Assembly (NCBI GenBank): GCA_022575985.1
Contig: JAKSXM010000231.1
Coordinates: 24,528,501 to 24,592,500 of the forward strand
From: Anagrus nilaparvatae
Lineage: Eukaryota > Arthropoda > Insecta > Hymenoptera > Mymaridae
Reading direction: 5' to 3'
DNA: 64,000 nt
Each line of letters starts with the position of its first letter. Position 1 is the stretch's first letter. Below are positions 26,781-35,666 of this stretch, one piece after another. Position numbers and translations under genes: made by a program. A model generated the notes under the pieces. That model made no database searches, was not told the DNA's origin, and saw nothing but the letters and a program-made list of their open reading frames with translations.

Positions 26781-27660
26781 ATGAAAAAAAACTCGAATAG
26801 AGTTTTTTTTAAACTTGTTTACAAGTCAATCAAAATTAATTGCCAAAAATTTTGCCAAAAACAAAAAAAAATAAATTTAAAAAATTTTTATTTTTATTAC
26901 TCGACCGAATATCTGTATTTAAACTTTTGCATCTTTTAATTTATTATTATGAACCAAATCATAATTTTCAAAAAAAATTCTCTATAGTTTGCTCATTTGA
27001 TCTAGTTATTTTTTATTACAATATTTTAAATTTTTATTAAATTTTTACTACTCTTTTTAATTATTGGTTCGATACAATCTAGGTTTTTCTATTTTAGTTT
27101 TACTGTTTTAACGTTAATTTGTTTACAACAAAGCCTTTTATAAACTTAAACTTACATATATTTAAATTAACCGGAAGCGAGATTAAAATTGGAATACTCA
27201 AAAAATTTTTAAAAATGTGTAAAATTATCCAATTTTACTCTTTCTTCCTATATTCTCCTTCCCTTAGAAAAAAAAATGCTGTAAGCATTTTTTCAAGAAA
27301 AAGAAAAAAAATAAATTATTTCTTCACCAAAAAAAAATTTTATTTTATCTAACAGGTATTCTAATTTATTTACTTTTCTTTTTCGTTTGTACTATTATGT
27401 ACTTAAAGCGAGATGACCACCACTCATGTTGTCTCACTTTTGTATCTTATGTTATAATTAATTTTACTATTGTCTACCGGTTCTGACATTATTGTTTATT
27501 TTTCTATAAACACGTGTACATCATTGCTACATTTTAATAAGTGTGTTTAGAGTACATTTTTTGTTTCATCTATCATATTGCATTAAAACAAGTTTTTTAC
27601 AATTTTTTCATTTTTAAATTAGTGCAGTATTTAGTCAGTGTATTATTATTAATATTTATT
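26781..27660. other. Gypsy 3' untranslated region / upstream region of antisense unit
   Basis: AT-rich, no convincing gag-pol or env coding on the minus strand. On the plus strand this is the 5' flank of the antisense gene-like unit; TTAGTCAGTGTATTA at about 27631-27645 contains an arthropod initiator (TCAGT) 25-30 bases before the ATG at 27661. Promoter function is inferred only. Confidence 0.45.
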
Positions 27661-28690
27661 ATGAATTATCTGGTAAGTTGAAATTATTTTAATTACATTT
27701 TATAACTTATTTTGACTTGTGATAAAAAAAAATTTTTGTTTAATTTTAATTAGTTATTGCACTTTTCTTTTTCATAGTTATTGCATTTTGTTAAAAAAAA
27801 ATATTATAATTTATAGTTTGTGCTTTATTTAAGTGAATATTTTGAATAAAAGGGTATTGCGTTATCTGTACGTGTTTTATCTACTAGTTAACTCAAAATT
27901 AATATTTATTCCTTCTTTACTTTACCATAAAAAAATGCTCTATCTTTTTTTTTTTTTGTTATTAATTAAACCTTTGATTCAAAATAATCATTTATTAACA
28001 AAATTAGCTTACTATCTTATTCTAATTTATTTGTTTGCTATATTTTAAATATTCTATGAATGCGTTAACCGTGTTTGTTAACGCATTTGCGTTTAATAAC
28101 TACGTTAACTCATTTTTAATGTTATGCGTTAACGCTACTTTTAACTCAAATGCGTTTCCACATCGGTTTATCACATTTTTGATATACTTTAAACTGAAGG
28201 ATTAAACTATATTTAATAAAAAAAAATTTTCTTAATTTTCTTAATAATTTACTTTTTGCTTTTCATAGGGGTCTGCGACTTTGTTTTCCAATGGTCAGTT
28301 GAGGAGAATTCCTGGTCTTACTTTAGGTGAATTACCTAATTTTTTGTGTCGAGAACAAGCTATTTTGCAACATGAATCTTGCATCTTGGTGAGTTTCTTT
28401 TACTATTTCTAAAACTTTTAATTATAAAAAACGGTTTCATATTTAGTGTTCAATTTTCTTTTTAGTTTCCTGATGCGATGAATGACCTTCCTGCTGATGA
28501 ACATTTTAACAAAATGTCCAATTATTTGGCTGATGTTGATCCAGATGCCTTCCTCGAGGAAAAGTTTTATGATCCTGTTTCTAATTAGCTCTGGAACAGA
28601 GAATTTCTTTGGGAGATGGGTCTTCACCATTGGATGCCCCCTGCTCCTGAGCCTGACTATCCTGAAGATGAGATGAACCAGGTGGAATAA
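27661..28690 (+). CDS. Spliced antisense gene-like unit inside the gypsy element (unrecognised)
   Basis: Three exons: 27661-27672 (ATGAATTATCTG, donor GTAAGT), 28269-28388 (acceptor TTCATAG, donor GTGAGT) and 28466-28690 (acceptor TTTTTAG). All joins are phase 0. The frame runs 84 codons to a TAG at 28586-28588 and, beyond it, stays open for 33 more codons to TAA at 28688-28690; the extension has coherent acidic, aromatic-rich composition (HHWMPPAPEPDYPEDEMNQ), so TAG may be a recent nonsense change or a genuine stop. The first exon is only four codons. Two AATAAA signals follow at 28737-28742 and 28765-28770. The predicted protein is small and acidic, with SNGQLRRIPGLTLGELPNFL near the start and LADVDPDAFLEEKFYD in the middle; no transmembrane segment. 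I do not recognise it. It lies antisense to gag-pol between integrase and the 3' LTR, so it is either a captured host gene or an antisense accessory gene. Confidence 0.6.
28060..28165. promoter_or_regulatory. GCGTTAA motif cluster in intron 1 of the antisense unit
   Basis: Contains ATGCGTTAACCG, TGTTAACGCATTTGCGTTTA, ACGTTAACTC, TATGCGTTAACGCTAC and AAATGCGTTTCC within about 100 bp, the same motif as in the LTR and at 28905-29190. Confidence 0.5.
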
Positions 28691-28736
28691 CACTTGTAAA
28701 AATTATTATTTTCGTTGTTGTTTGTATACTATTGAC

Positions 28737-28770
28737 AATAAAAGAAACTTTTATTTTCCTTTTAAATAAA
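28737..28770 (+). terminator. Poly(A) signals of the antisense unit
   Basis: AATAAA at 28737-28742 (ACAATAAAAGAAAC) and 28765-28770 (TTAAATAAAGTTTGTT) lie 47-80 bases after the final TAA and are followed by T-rich sequence, the usual layout of a metazoan cleavage/polyadenylation site. Confidence 0.55.
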
Positions 28771-28858
28771 GTTTGTTATTATTTATTCTATTATTCTCTA
28801 ACTTTGAACTCTTATTACCTATTACCTTAAAAGCTAGTTTACCAGAATTTTTCAATAA

Positions 28859-28868
<10 letters not shown>

Positions 28869-28899
<31 letters not shown>

Positions 28900-28900
28900 C
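28869..28900. repeat. Poly-T tract
   Basis: About 32 consecutive T after the antisense unit. On the minus strand this is a long A run just upstream of the 3' region; it could be the remnant of a poly(A) tail on an inserted cDNA or plain slippage. Since the antisense unit is on the plus strand and keeps introns, it is not its retrocopy tail. Confidence 0.7.
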
Positions 28901-28904
28901 ATGA

Positions 28905-29195
28905 CTACTTTAACGCAAAAGCGCTAACTTCTTGAATTATCGCTTTCGGTATCTTATTTTTATTTTCATTTTTCGTTATCGATGATCTTAACGCAAAAGC
29001 CTTATTTTTCTATGTTATCGCATTTTGTATATTATTATATTTTTATTTTGCGTTAAATGCTATTTTAACGCAAATGCGGTAACTGCTGTAACTGCTTGAG
29101 TTAACGCTTTCGGAAACTTACTTTTTATTTTAATTTTGCGTTATCCAATAACTTAACGCAATTGCGTTATATGTTCTTAATAACGCGTTTTGTTG
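28905..29195. promoter_or_regulatory. GCGTTAA motif cluster downstream of integrase
   Basis: Copies include TTTAACGCAAAAGCGCTAAC, CTTAACGCAAAAGCC, GCGTTAAATGC, TTTAACGCAAATGCGGTAAC, GAGTTAACGCTTTCGG and CTTAACGCAATTGCGTTATA. Many are inverted pairs separated by 2-4 bases. Together with the clusters at 26560-26760 and 28060-28165 they surround the antisense unit. Confidence 0.55.
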
Positions 29196-29239
29196 ACTCT
29201 AATAACTTTAACATCTACAACTTATACTACTTTCTCTAT

Positions 29240-30805
29240 TTAATATTCTTCTAGTGGAAACTTAGGTTTTATATACGAATGCTGTAACCTATTTCCATTT
29301 ACTACGCTAAATTTATTTTTACCAGTTTTTATTTTTACATTTCCATTTTTATAATTATTGATTACAGCATATGGCCCTTTATATTGATCCTTTAACTTAC
29401 GTATTTTACCTCCTTGCAATAAGAAAACACTTTCGCCAATCTTCAAAATATGCTCTAACAAGTTTTGATCATAGCGCTCTTTCGATTTTTCTTTGGCTTT
29501 TATTACATTTTCTTTTGCAATTTTTTGTACCTTGTTCAAAGTTGTTATTAGATTAGTTAAATATGCATCTACAGTGTTTTCATTTTCGATTGGTTCCTTG
29601 ATTTCAGAAGGTGTTCTTGCTAAACGTCCAAACATTAATTCAAAAGGAGTCGCTTTTGTGGATTCGTGCACCATAGAATTGTAGGAAAAAGTTGCCAATT
29701 CTACATAATCATCCCAGTCATCCTCATTGTTATTTACAAATACTTTTAAGAACTGACCAAGGGTATGATGCATCCGTTCCACAGGATTTGACCTTGGTGT
29801 ATATGCACACGTTCTTATTTGCTTGATTTTGAACTGCTTAGCTACTGCTGTGAACAGTTTTGACATAAAGTTTGCACCCCTATCTGAAACCAAGGTCTGC
29901 GGAGCCCCAAAAACAGTTATATATCTCTTCACAAATGCATCGGCTACCGTACTGGCTTCTGAATCAGGCAATGGTACTGCAACACTGTATTTAGTAAATG
30001 TATCCTGCATAGTAAAAATAACGGTATTTAATTTTTTTGTTGTAGTTAAAGGTCCTACTATATCGATACTCAATTTCTGCCCTGCTTGTGTAGGAGTGTC
30101 GGTAATCTGCATTTTATTTTTAACTTTTCGCCTTACCAATTTCTTTAATTGACAGGTTAAACACTGCCTGATATAGTCTTGTATTTCATCCCTCATATTT
30201 TCCCAGCTGTATTTGGTTCTTAGACGTTTGTAAGTTTTCAAAAATGCACGATGACCAGAAACTAAGGTGTCATGAGCGTCCTTAACTAATGCCTCTCTTT
30301 CTGATGGATGTGGCACTCTTACCTCTCCTAAACAAACTATGATTTTTGTATCTTCAATACCTTGTACAGTTTTCTTCAATTTTCTGAGAATTTCAAGCCA
30401 TTCTATAAAATTAATCCTGTTCGACTTAGCTATGCTGAATGACTTGATTCCATATTCCTTTAACAGAGTTTTTAAATTATTAAACAATTTTGACATATTT
30501 TCACTTACCTCTGTCATAGAAATAGGATCACTTTCTCTAATAGGTAGTAAAATATGATACCTACTACCTATTTTAATAACTTTTGGTTCACCAACTTTTA
30601 AATTTAAATTTATCGGTATTTTATTTAAAGCATCAAGCTCTAAAGCGCCAGTGCAAACAGGTTTTCCGGAAGATGTTACGAAATAGGCCCAGTTGTCCTT
30701 TCGCATGAAAATTTTGTCCCTGTTATAGACAAAATTATCCGCCTTCACTAACTCCCGAAAATTATTTAATTCCGTAGTATTTAGGTCAGCATTTGCAAAT
30801 GGCAA
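29240..30805 (-). CDS. Gypsy integrase region of pol
   Basis: 521-codon frame. Zinc-binding HHCC region about residues 179-222 (H-x7-H in HDTLVSGH, CLTCQLKK), followed by the DDE catalytic core: first Asp in LSIDIVGPLT, second in TLVSDRGANFMSKLF, Glu in NPVERMHHTLGQFL. The C-terminal part has the chromatin-side SH3-like stretch (GESVFLLQGGKIRKLKDQYK then GPYAVI). The first ~150 residues precede the zinc domain and contain GSRYHILLPIRESD. It is interrupted from the upstream RNase H frame by stops, so it is read here as part of a broken polyprotein. Integrase inserts the cDNA copy into the genome. A fragment homologous to its N-terminal part lies at 51790-52170. Confidence 0.92.
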   Translation of the reverse strand: MPFANADLNTTELNNFRELVKADNFVYNRDKIFMRKDNWAYFVTSSGKPVCTGALELDALNKIPINLNLKVGEPKVIKIGSRYHILLPIRESDPISMTEVSENMSKLFNNLKTLLKEYGIKSFSIAKSNRINFIEWLEILRKLKKTVQGIEDTKIIVCLGEVRVPHPSEREALVKDAHDTLVSGHRAFLKTYKRLRTKYSWENMRDEIQDYIRQCLTCQLKKLVRRKVKNKMQITDTPTQAGQKLSIDIVGPLTTTKKLNTVIFTMQDTFTKYSVAVPLPDSEASTVADAFVKRYITVFGAPQTLVSDRGANFMSKLFTAVAKQFKIKQIRTCAYTPRSNPVERMHHTLGQFLKVFVNNNEDDWDDYVELATFSYNSMVHESTKATPFELMFGRLARTPSEIKEPIENENTVDAYLTNLITTLNKVQKIAKENVIKAKEKSKERYDQNLLEHILKIGESVFLLQGGKIRKLKDQYKGPYAVINNYKNGNVKIKTGKNKFSVVNGNRLQHSYIKPKFPLEEY

Positions 30806-30811
30806 ATCTTC

Positions 30812-31042
30812 TTATACTTCGGGATTATTTAACTCTTCTCCTACTACTTCAGAATTGAAATCGAAAGTACTATTTAAAAGCTCACCGGTACCTGCTTCTC
30901 CTTCCTTTCTGTTTTCACTTTCGCTTTCAGCTTGGTTCTTTCTCTCTTTTACTTGTTTTTCTCTTTTCTTTCTTCTGCTGGGCATTAATGCTTCGATTGC
31001 CTCTTGATATTTTAAACTTTGTGCCCCTTTTCTAGTCTGCAT
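30812..31042 (-). CDS. Charged linker between RNase H and integrase
   Basis: 76-codon open stretch, very rich in Lys, Glu and Arg (PSRRKKREKQVKERKNQAES). It sits between RNase H and integrase and is separated from integrase by a single stop (TAA-class codon just below 30815) and from RNase H by a frame change near 31050. It is part of the pol polyprotein, not a separate gene. Confidence 0.6.
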   Translation of the reverse strand: MQTRKGAQSLKYQEAIEALMPSRRKKREKQVKERKNQAESESENRKEGEAGTGELLNSTFDFNSEVVGEELNNPEV

Positions 31043-31056
31043 TCTAGTTCCAAGTG

Positions 31057-31611
31057 TTAGTAAACGCTTTTTCTTAGGTTGCCGTATTTCTTCTTCCTGA
31101 AAGGATAAATACGAGATACTCTTACCGGTACTGCTTCGAAATACAACACAGGATTTCTTGAAAGTGCATCCGCGTTAACATTACTTGCTCCGTCTTTAAA
31201 AATGAACTCGTATTCATAGTCTGCTATTCTTAGTCTCCAACGTGCTACTCGTGAGTTAGGATCTTTCTTTGACTGCATAAAACTTAAAGCTCTATGATCA
31301 CTTACTAAATAAAATTTCTTACGATATAAATAAGGTCTAAAATATTCAACACCCCATACGACAGCGAGTGCTTCTTGATCTGTTACTGAATATTTTTGCT
31401 CTGCTTCATTTAAAACTCTTGAAGCATAAGCTACTGGCAAATCTTTTCCTATTTCACCTTGAGAAAGTACCGCACCTAAAGCCACTCCGCTAGCATCCGT
31501 TGTAAGGACAAATTCGCGACTAAAATCAGGATATTGCAGAATTGGAGCTTCACATAATTTTCTTTTCAATATTTCAAATGCTTCTTGAGCTTCATCACCC
31601 CAAATGAACTC
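31057..31611 (-). CDS. Gypsy RNase H region of pol
   Basis: RNase H-like domain: TTDASGVALGAVLSQGE with the first catalytic Asp, VTDQEALAVVWGVEYFRPYL with the Glu, and FYLVSDHRALSF with the next Asp, ending in KDGASNVNADALSRNP. It degrades the RNA strand of the RNA-DNA hybrid during reverse transcription. A TAA at about 31612 separates it from the RT frame, although the sequence on both sides (EFIWGDEAQEAFEILKRKL) is continuous gypsy homology, so this stop is a disabling mutation. Confidence 0.9.
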   Translation of the reverse strand, partial: EFIWGDEAQEAFEILKRKLCEAPILQYPDFSREFVLTTDASGVALGAVLSQGEIGKDLPVAYASRVLNEAEQKYSVTDQEALAVVWGVEYFRPYLYRKKFYLVSDHRALSFMQSKKDPNSRVARWRLRIADYEYEFIFKDGASNVNADALSRNPVLYFEAVPVRVSRIYPFRKKKYGNLRKSVY

Positions 31612-32988
31612 TTAATCCTTTTTAAGCAATGATGTAAGTGGTTTAGCAATTTTAGCGAACTGTGGTATATGTCTCCTGTAATAAGATGTTATTCCTAAAA
31701 ATTGTTTAACATTTTTAGGGGTAGCTGGTACTGGAAACTTTTCAACTGCTTCAAGCTTCTTTGGATTTGGTTTTACTCCATCCTTGGAAATTACATGACC
31801 TAAATAAGTTACTTCAGTTTGTAAAAAGAAACAATTTTCTGGCTGCAATTTTAGATTGGCTTCCCTTAAGCGTCTCATTACTTCTTTTATTAATTCTAAC
31901 AGCTTTTCTAAAGTCTTGGCATGTATTAGGAAATCATCAATATATGCTATTACTCCTTCCAAGTCTCTAAATAGCATTTGGATCAGCCGCATAAAACTAC
32001 TTGGACTATTCTTTGCACCGAATGGTACCCTAGTGTACTCATATAGTCCATACATGGTGGCAAATGCAGTTTTATGCCTGTCCTTTTTGTGGATTAGGAT
32101 TTGATGAAAACCAGAACTCAAATTGAGAGAACAGAAGTACTTTGAGCCATTTATGCTGTCCAGAAGGTCCAATAAATTTGGTAAAGGATACTGGTCAGAG
32201 ATAGTTTTATCATTTAATCGCCTCAAATCCAAAACTAAACGATGTTTTACTATCCCCTGGCTGTTTGGTTTCTTCGGTACTAACATTATTGGATGGCTAT
32301 ACGATGAATGTGATGGTGTAATTATACCTTCTGCCAAAAGCTTATTTAATTGTTCCTTTAACTCTTCTGCTAGAAAAGGTGAAATTCTATACATTCTAGA
32401 CGTAATTGGTACCTCATCAACAGTAAAATTTCTATGCTGAAAAACATTTGTAAAGGATAAAGGTTCTCCTGGTATATGAAAAACGTCTGCGTTTTCTTCT
32501 AGAATTTTCTCAACAATTTTCTTATCTCCATCATTTAAATGACCTAAATTTGATAATTCTTTAACCTTATCAACTCTTTGTTCAGGTGTTAGTTCTAAGT
32601 ACAGTATTCTTTCACTATTGCTTAACTCTTTTCTTACTTCATTTATTAAGACCTTGATTTGTTCTAAAAATTGCATATTATTTGATAAATTATTCATTTC
32701 AATAATAGTATTTAAATTATCAAATGGCTCAATAAATTCATATAACTTACAGTGATTAACCTCATTTATTATATTGCTAGTAATTGCCACAAAATCATTT
32801 TTACAATTTACCTTTTTAGTAGTCAGTGATTCATTTACTAAACCTTCTAGTATATTAAGATGCTCTATACATAAATCTTCTTTCTCAACTTCATTTTCAT
32901 TAAAATTTTCTTCACTGCTTTCTTTATCATTTCTTGTTCTGCTTGCTCTGAACCTGCCTGAAACACCTGCTTTATGCCAATTTTCCAG
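31612..32988 (-). CDS. Gypsy reverse transcriptase region of pol
   Basis: RT domain: HRLVLDLRRLNDKTISDQYP, LPNLLDLLDSINGSKYF, then motif A SLNLSSGFHQILI, AFATMYGLYEYTRVPFGAKN, motif C VIAYIDDFLIHAKT and FLGITSYYRRHIPQFA at the end. YIDD is intact, but motif A has Asn where the catalytic Asp of the usual LDL-SGF is expected (AAT at about 32120), which should abolish polymerase activity. The open frame continues upstream of the first Met at 32790 to a stop near 32991. The product copies element RNA into DNA in the virus-like particle. Confidence 0.92.
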   Translation of the reverse strand: MENWHKAGVSGRFRASRTRNDKESSEENFNENEVEKEDLCIEHLNILEGLVNESLTTKKVNCKNDFVAITSNIINEVNHCKLYEFIEPFDNLNTIIEMNNLSNNMQFLEQIKVLINEVRKELSNSERILYLELTPEQRVDKVKELSNLGHLNDGDKKIVEKILEENADVFHIPGEPLSFTNVFQHRNFTVDEVPITSRMYRISPFLAEELKEQLNKLLAEGIITPSHSSYSHPIMLVPKKPNSQGIVKHRLVLDLRRLNDKTISDQYPLPNLLDLLDSINGSKYFCSLNLSSGFHQILIHKKDRHKTAFATMYGLYEYTRVPFGAKNSPSSFMRLIQMLFRDLEGVIAYIDDFLIHAKTLEKLLELIKEVMRRLREANLKLQPENCFFLQTEVTYLGHVISKDGVKPNPKKLEAVEKFPVPATPKNVKQFLGITSYYRRHIPQFAKIAKPLTSLLKKD

Positions 32989-34257
32989 TCAAGAATCTTT
33001 TTTATCATAAAATTTTAACTGTATATCATGGTAATTCTTTTTATCTTTTACAATAATTTTATTTTCTACTGAATTACTTATATCATTTTCTAAAATATTT
33101 TTATTTAAACCAACAAAATAAATTATCCACAACATTACCAAATTTAGTAATTTTACTATTACTACAATATTACTTGCAAGAAAATTCATACATTCTAAAA
33201 TTTCTGCATTATTGTTATACACCTCTGTAGTTTTTTTATCGACCACTACAGCATCTCTGTTTAAAAAATTTTCAAACAAAGGCTTTTTATTTATAACTTC
33301 ATCTGCAGTTTTCTCTTCTACTGCAGGAGCCTCATTTGAAAAATTTTCAAACGAAGGCCTTTTATTTATAATCTCATCTGCAGTTTTCTCCACTACTGTA
33401 CGAGCTCTACACGAAAATTCTTCCACCAAAGGCTTTTCATTTATAAACTCATCTGCAGTTTTATCTACTACAGGAGCCTTTTTGGAAAAATTTTCTAAAC
33501 TGGTTTTTCTATTTAATGCCACTTCTGCAGTTTTCTCCGCTACTGCAGAATCCATGTTTGAAAATTCCTCCAACAAACGCCTTTTATTTATAAACTCATC
33601 TGCAGTTTTCTCTACTACAGGAGCCTTATTGGAAAAATTTTCTAACCTGGTTTTACTACTTAATGCCACTTCTGCAGTTTTCTCCGCTACTGCAGGATCC
33701 ATGTTTGAAAATTCCTCCAACAAAGGCCTTTTATTTATAAACTCATCTGCCGTTTTCTCTACTACAGGAGCCTTATTGGAAAGATTTTCTTTCATGGGTT
33801 CATTACTTTGCAATTTGCTTGCTTTACTTAACAATTTATTTGCACCTTTTAATGCTACTATAATTTTTTTCTTTAAACTATTGTCCCTACTTATTACCTG
33901 CCTAGCTGTTTTAATTTTTTTGCCATTCTTTTTATTTTTAACTTTTACTTTTAGAGTAGGAGATTTTTTTCTTTTAATCTGTTCTCCCACTCTTACTACC
34001 TGAGTTATACAATCGTTCTTGTCTTCTCTGGCCTTTATCACCACCTCTTCTGATGTAAATTTTAATACCTCGTTGTTTGACTGGAAGGGGTATTTTTGTC
34101 CTTGAAGCACTAAACAGCGTTCATCAAAATATAGTCTCGCTTTGTTGCATTCTAAGAACTTATTTCCTATCAGCCCTGTTTCTTGAATTGGAAAATTATT
34201 TTCTACAACATGAAATTTTGTTAAAATTCCGCAAATTTTTATTTCTATACTTCCCAA
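32989..34257 (-). CDS. Gypsy protease C-terminal part and 24-residue-repeat linker
   Basis: 422-codon frame. The first ~60 residues are the second half of the aspartic protease (ETGLIGNKFLECNKARLYFD). Then a Lys-rich stretch, and from about residue 155 to 345 a series of imperfect repeats of about 24 residues (VVEKTADEFINKRPLLEEFS; AVAEKTAEVALSSKTRLENF) that form pairs of about 48 residues, matching a ~144-146 bp DNA period (copies near 33448, 33594, 33738). One hydrophobic segment near the end (NIVVIVKLLNLVMLWIIYFV) could span a membrane. A stop (near 32991) separates it from RT. Such a repetitive spacer between protease and RT is unusual for Ty3/gypsy. Confidence 0.75.
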   Translation of the reverse strand: MGSIEIKICGILTKFHVVENNFPIQETGLIGNKFLECNKARLYFDERCLVLQGQKYPFQSNNEVLKFTSEEVVIKAREDKNDCITQVVRVGEQIKRKKSPTLKVKVKNKKNGKKIKTARQVISRDNSLKKKIIVALKGANKLLSKASKLQSNEPMKENLSNKAPVVEKTADEFINKRPLLEEFSNMDPAVAEKTAEVALSSKTRLENFSNKAPVVEKTADEFINKRRLLEEFSNMDSAVAEKTAEVALNRKTSLENFSKKAPVVDKTADEFINEKPLVEEFSCRARTVVEKTADEIINKRPSFENFSNEAPAVEEKTADEVINKKPLFENFLNRDAVVVDKKTTEVYNNNAEILECMNFLASNIVVIVKLLNLVMLWIIYFVGLNKNILENDISNSVENKIIVKDKKNYHDIQLKFYDKKDS

Positions 34258-34442
34258 TGACTTGACTGCAGGGTCTGAAATTCCAATTAGCTTAACTACT
34301 TCATTTTTACAAATTTTTACCTAATCTGGCACTGCTTTTTGCTTCAATAGATTTGCCCTGGCTCCTGAATCCAAGAGGTAGTCAATTTCTTTACCTAGGC
34401 TGGCAGAAGATAAGACGACTGTTGGCGCGTTGCTATTTCGAC
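34258..34442 (-). pseudogene. Gypsy protease active-site region with in-frame stop
   Basis: Read in the -1 frame relative to Gag, the segment gives EHTIHLSRNSNAPTVVLSS and EIDYLLDSGARANLLKQK. DSGA is the aspartic protease active site. A TAG at about 34321 follows shortly after, breaking the link to the downstream protease half. The -1 frame relationship between the end of Gag (TAA near 34443) and protease is the usual gag-pol frameshift arrangement. Confidence 0.8.
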
Positions 34443-35666
34443 TTAGATGGATTGTGTGTTCGACGTACTGGGAGCCTCCCGATTTGCGCCCATCGGTTGG
34501 CTGCTGCCGTTTCCCTGATTATTTTCCTCTGCCCTTCCTGTATCGGCAGTCCTTGATCTGCAAAAACGAGCTGTATGTCCTTTTCTCTTACAGTTACGGC
34601 ATTCCATTTGCTGACGCTTTACTATCCACTCCGGTTTGTTCGGATTACCAGGATTAGTCCAACAATTTTCCTTGACATGACCGTTCTTAGAACAATGGCT
34701 GCACTTTAATTGCCCTCTATTTTCTTTTTCATTTGCTTGTTGTTTTCTTCCCTCTACGAATTTTGGCAACTCAGGGCAGAGAAGCGTCGTGTGGTCTTGT
34801 CTAAGGCATAAAAAACAATAATTATTATTTGGAGTGGTATGTGTACTTACAACGTTTATTTGCTCAGTTTTCGATGTTTTTGTTTCTTCGTATGAGCACG
34901 ATTCCCTCTCTACCACTATTGCTTCGTAGAGAGTATCTGCAAAGGTAGCATAGGGCATTAACCTTGTTCTTATCTCTGTTCTCATGCCTTTCAAAAAGAA
35001 CCTAAGCATGTCTCTGTCTAACATGGCGTCTTCCAATGGCCTCCCCTCCAATACCGCCACTTTTTTTATTTTTCTTCCCAGCTCTTTTATTTTGTTGGCA
35101 AATAATACGACTTTCTCTTTCTCCCCTTGTCGTACCTTCGCTAAATCCCCTCCTAGCTCGTGCGACGTTTTGGGATTTCCAAAGGAGAATTCTACAAAGT
35201 CAATGACCTCTTGCATGGAGCGGAAATTGTGTCCAATAGCTGCCTTCGCTGCTTCTCCTTTTAGCCTTAACAGAATTAACGGTGCTACCTCGCTTTCGTT
35301 TTCTGGGGGTATCATACCTTTCGCCCTGCCACAACCGATTACGAAATTTTCCACCTCTTCTTGCGAACCGGTGAATTCTGGAATCGTGTTGATTGTGTCT
35401 TTTATCGAGAATGGCCTTATCTTTGATAATGAGGAATTTTGTGAATAAGATGCCCCCGTAAATTCATTTGCCTGATACGTATTTCTCCTAAAACAATTAC
35501 CCTCGTGATTAACACCACACCTTCTGCATACTTTCGGTCTAATTTGCTCAGCCGTGTGATACATTGTAGAATACGGTGTGTAATGGTTAGCTGCTATTGG
35601 TGCTGCCCTATCATTGGTACTGCTGGCCAAACCTGTAAAATTATTGTTTATTGTTTGCTGACCCAA
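34443..35666 (-). CDS. Gypsy Gag (capsid and zinc knuckles)
   Basis: 407-codon frame. A Cys-rich CRRCGVNHEGNC near residue 48, then a capsid-like region (PEFTGSQEEVENFVIGCGRA, APLILLRLKGEAAKAAIG, FVEFSFGN) typical of Ty3/gypsy Gag, then nucleocapsid CCHC knuckles CFLCLRQDHTTLLC, CSHCSKNGHVKENC and CRNCKRKGHTARFC. It forms the particle and binds element RNA. It ends NTQSI-stop and overlaps the -1 frame that carries protease. The frame is intact across its length, unlike pol. Confidence 0.9.
   Translation of the reverse strand: MGQQTINNNFTGLASSTNDRAAPIAANHYTPYSTMYHTAEQIRPKVCRRCGVNHEGNCFRRNTYQANEFTGASYSQNSSLSKIRPFSIKDTINTIPEFTGSQEEVENFVIGCGRAKGMIPPENESEVAPLILLRLKGEAAKAAIGHNFRSMQEVIDFVEFSFGNPKTSHELGGDLAKVRQGEKEKVVLFANKIKELGRKIKKVAVLEGRPLEDAMLDRDMLRFFLKGMRTEIRTRLMPYATFADTLYEAIVVERESCSYEETKTSKTEQINVVSTHTTPNNNYCFLCLRQDHTTLLCPELPKFVEGRKQQANEKENRGQLKCSHCSKNGHVKENCWTNPGNPNKPEWIVKRQQMECRNCKRKGHTARFCRSRTADTGRAEENNQGNGSSQPMGANREAPSTSNTQSI

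Noticed and set aside
27661..28690. Securin-like protein encoded by the antisense unit
   Set aside because: The acidic, Pro/aromatic-rich C-terminal part superficially recalls the acidic region of securins, but there is no clear destruction box or KEN box arrangement and the resemblance is composition only.
28418..28693. 91-codon minus-strand frame in the gypsy 3' region as an env remnant
   Set aside because: It lies exactly opposite exon 3 of the plus-strand spliced unit, lacks signal peptide or transmembrane segment, and the plus strand has better splice and poly(A) evidence.
33212..34003. 263-codon plus-strand frame opposite the protease-RT linker
   Set aside because: It is the shadow of the in-frame 24-residue repeats on the minus strand; no independent start context, splice or motif.
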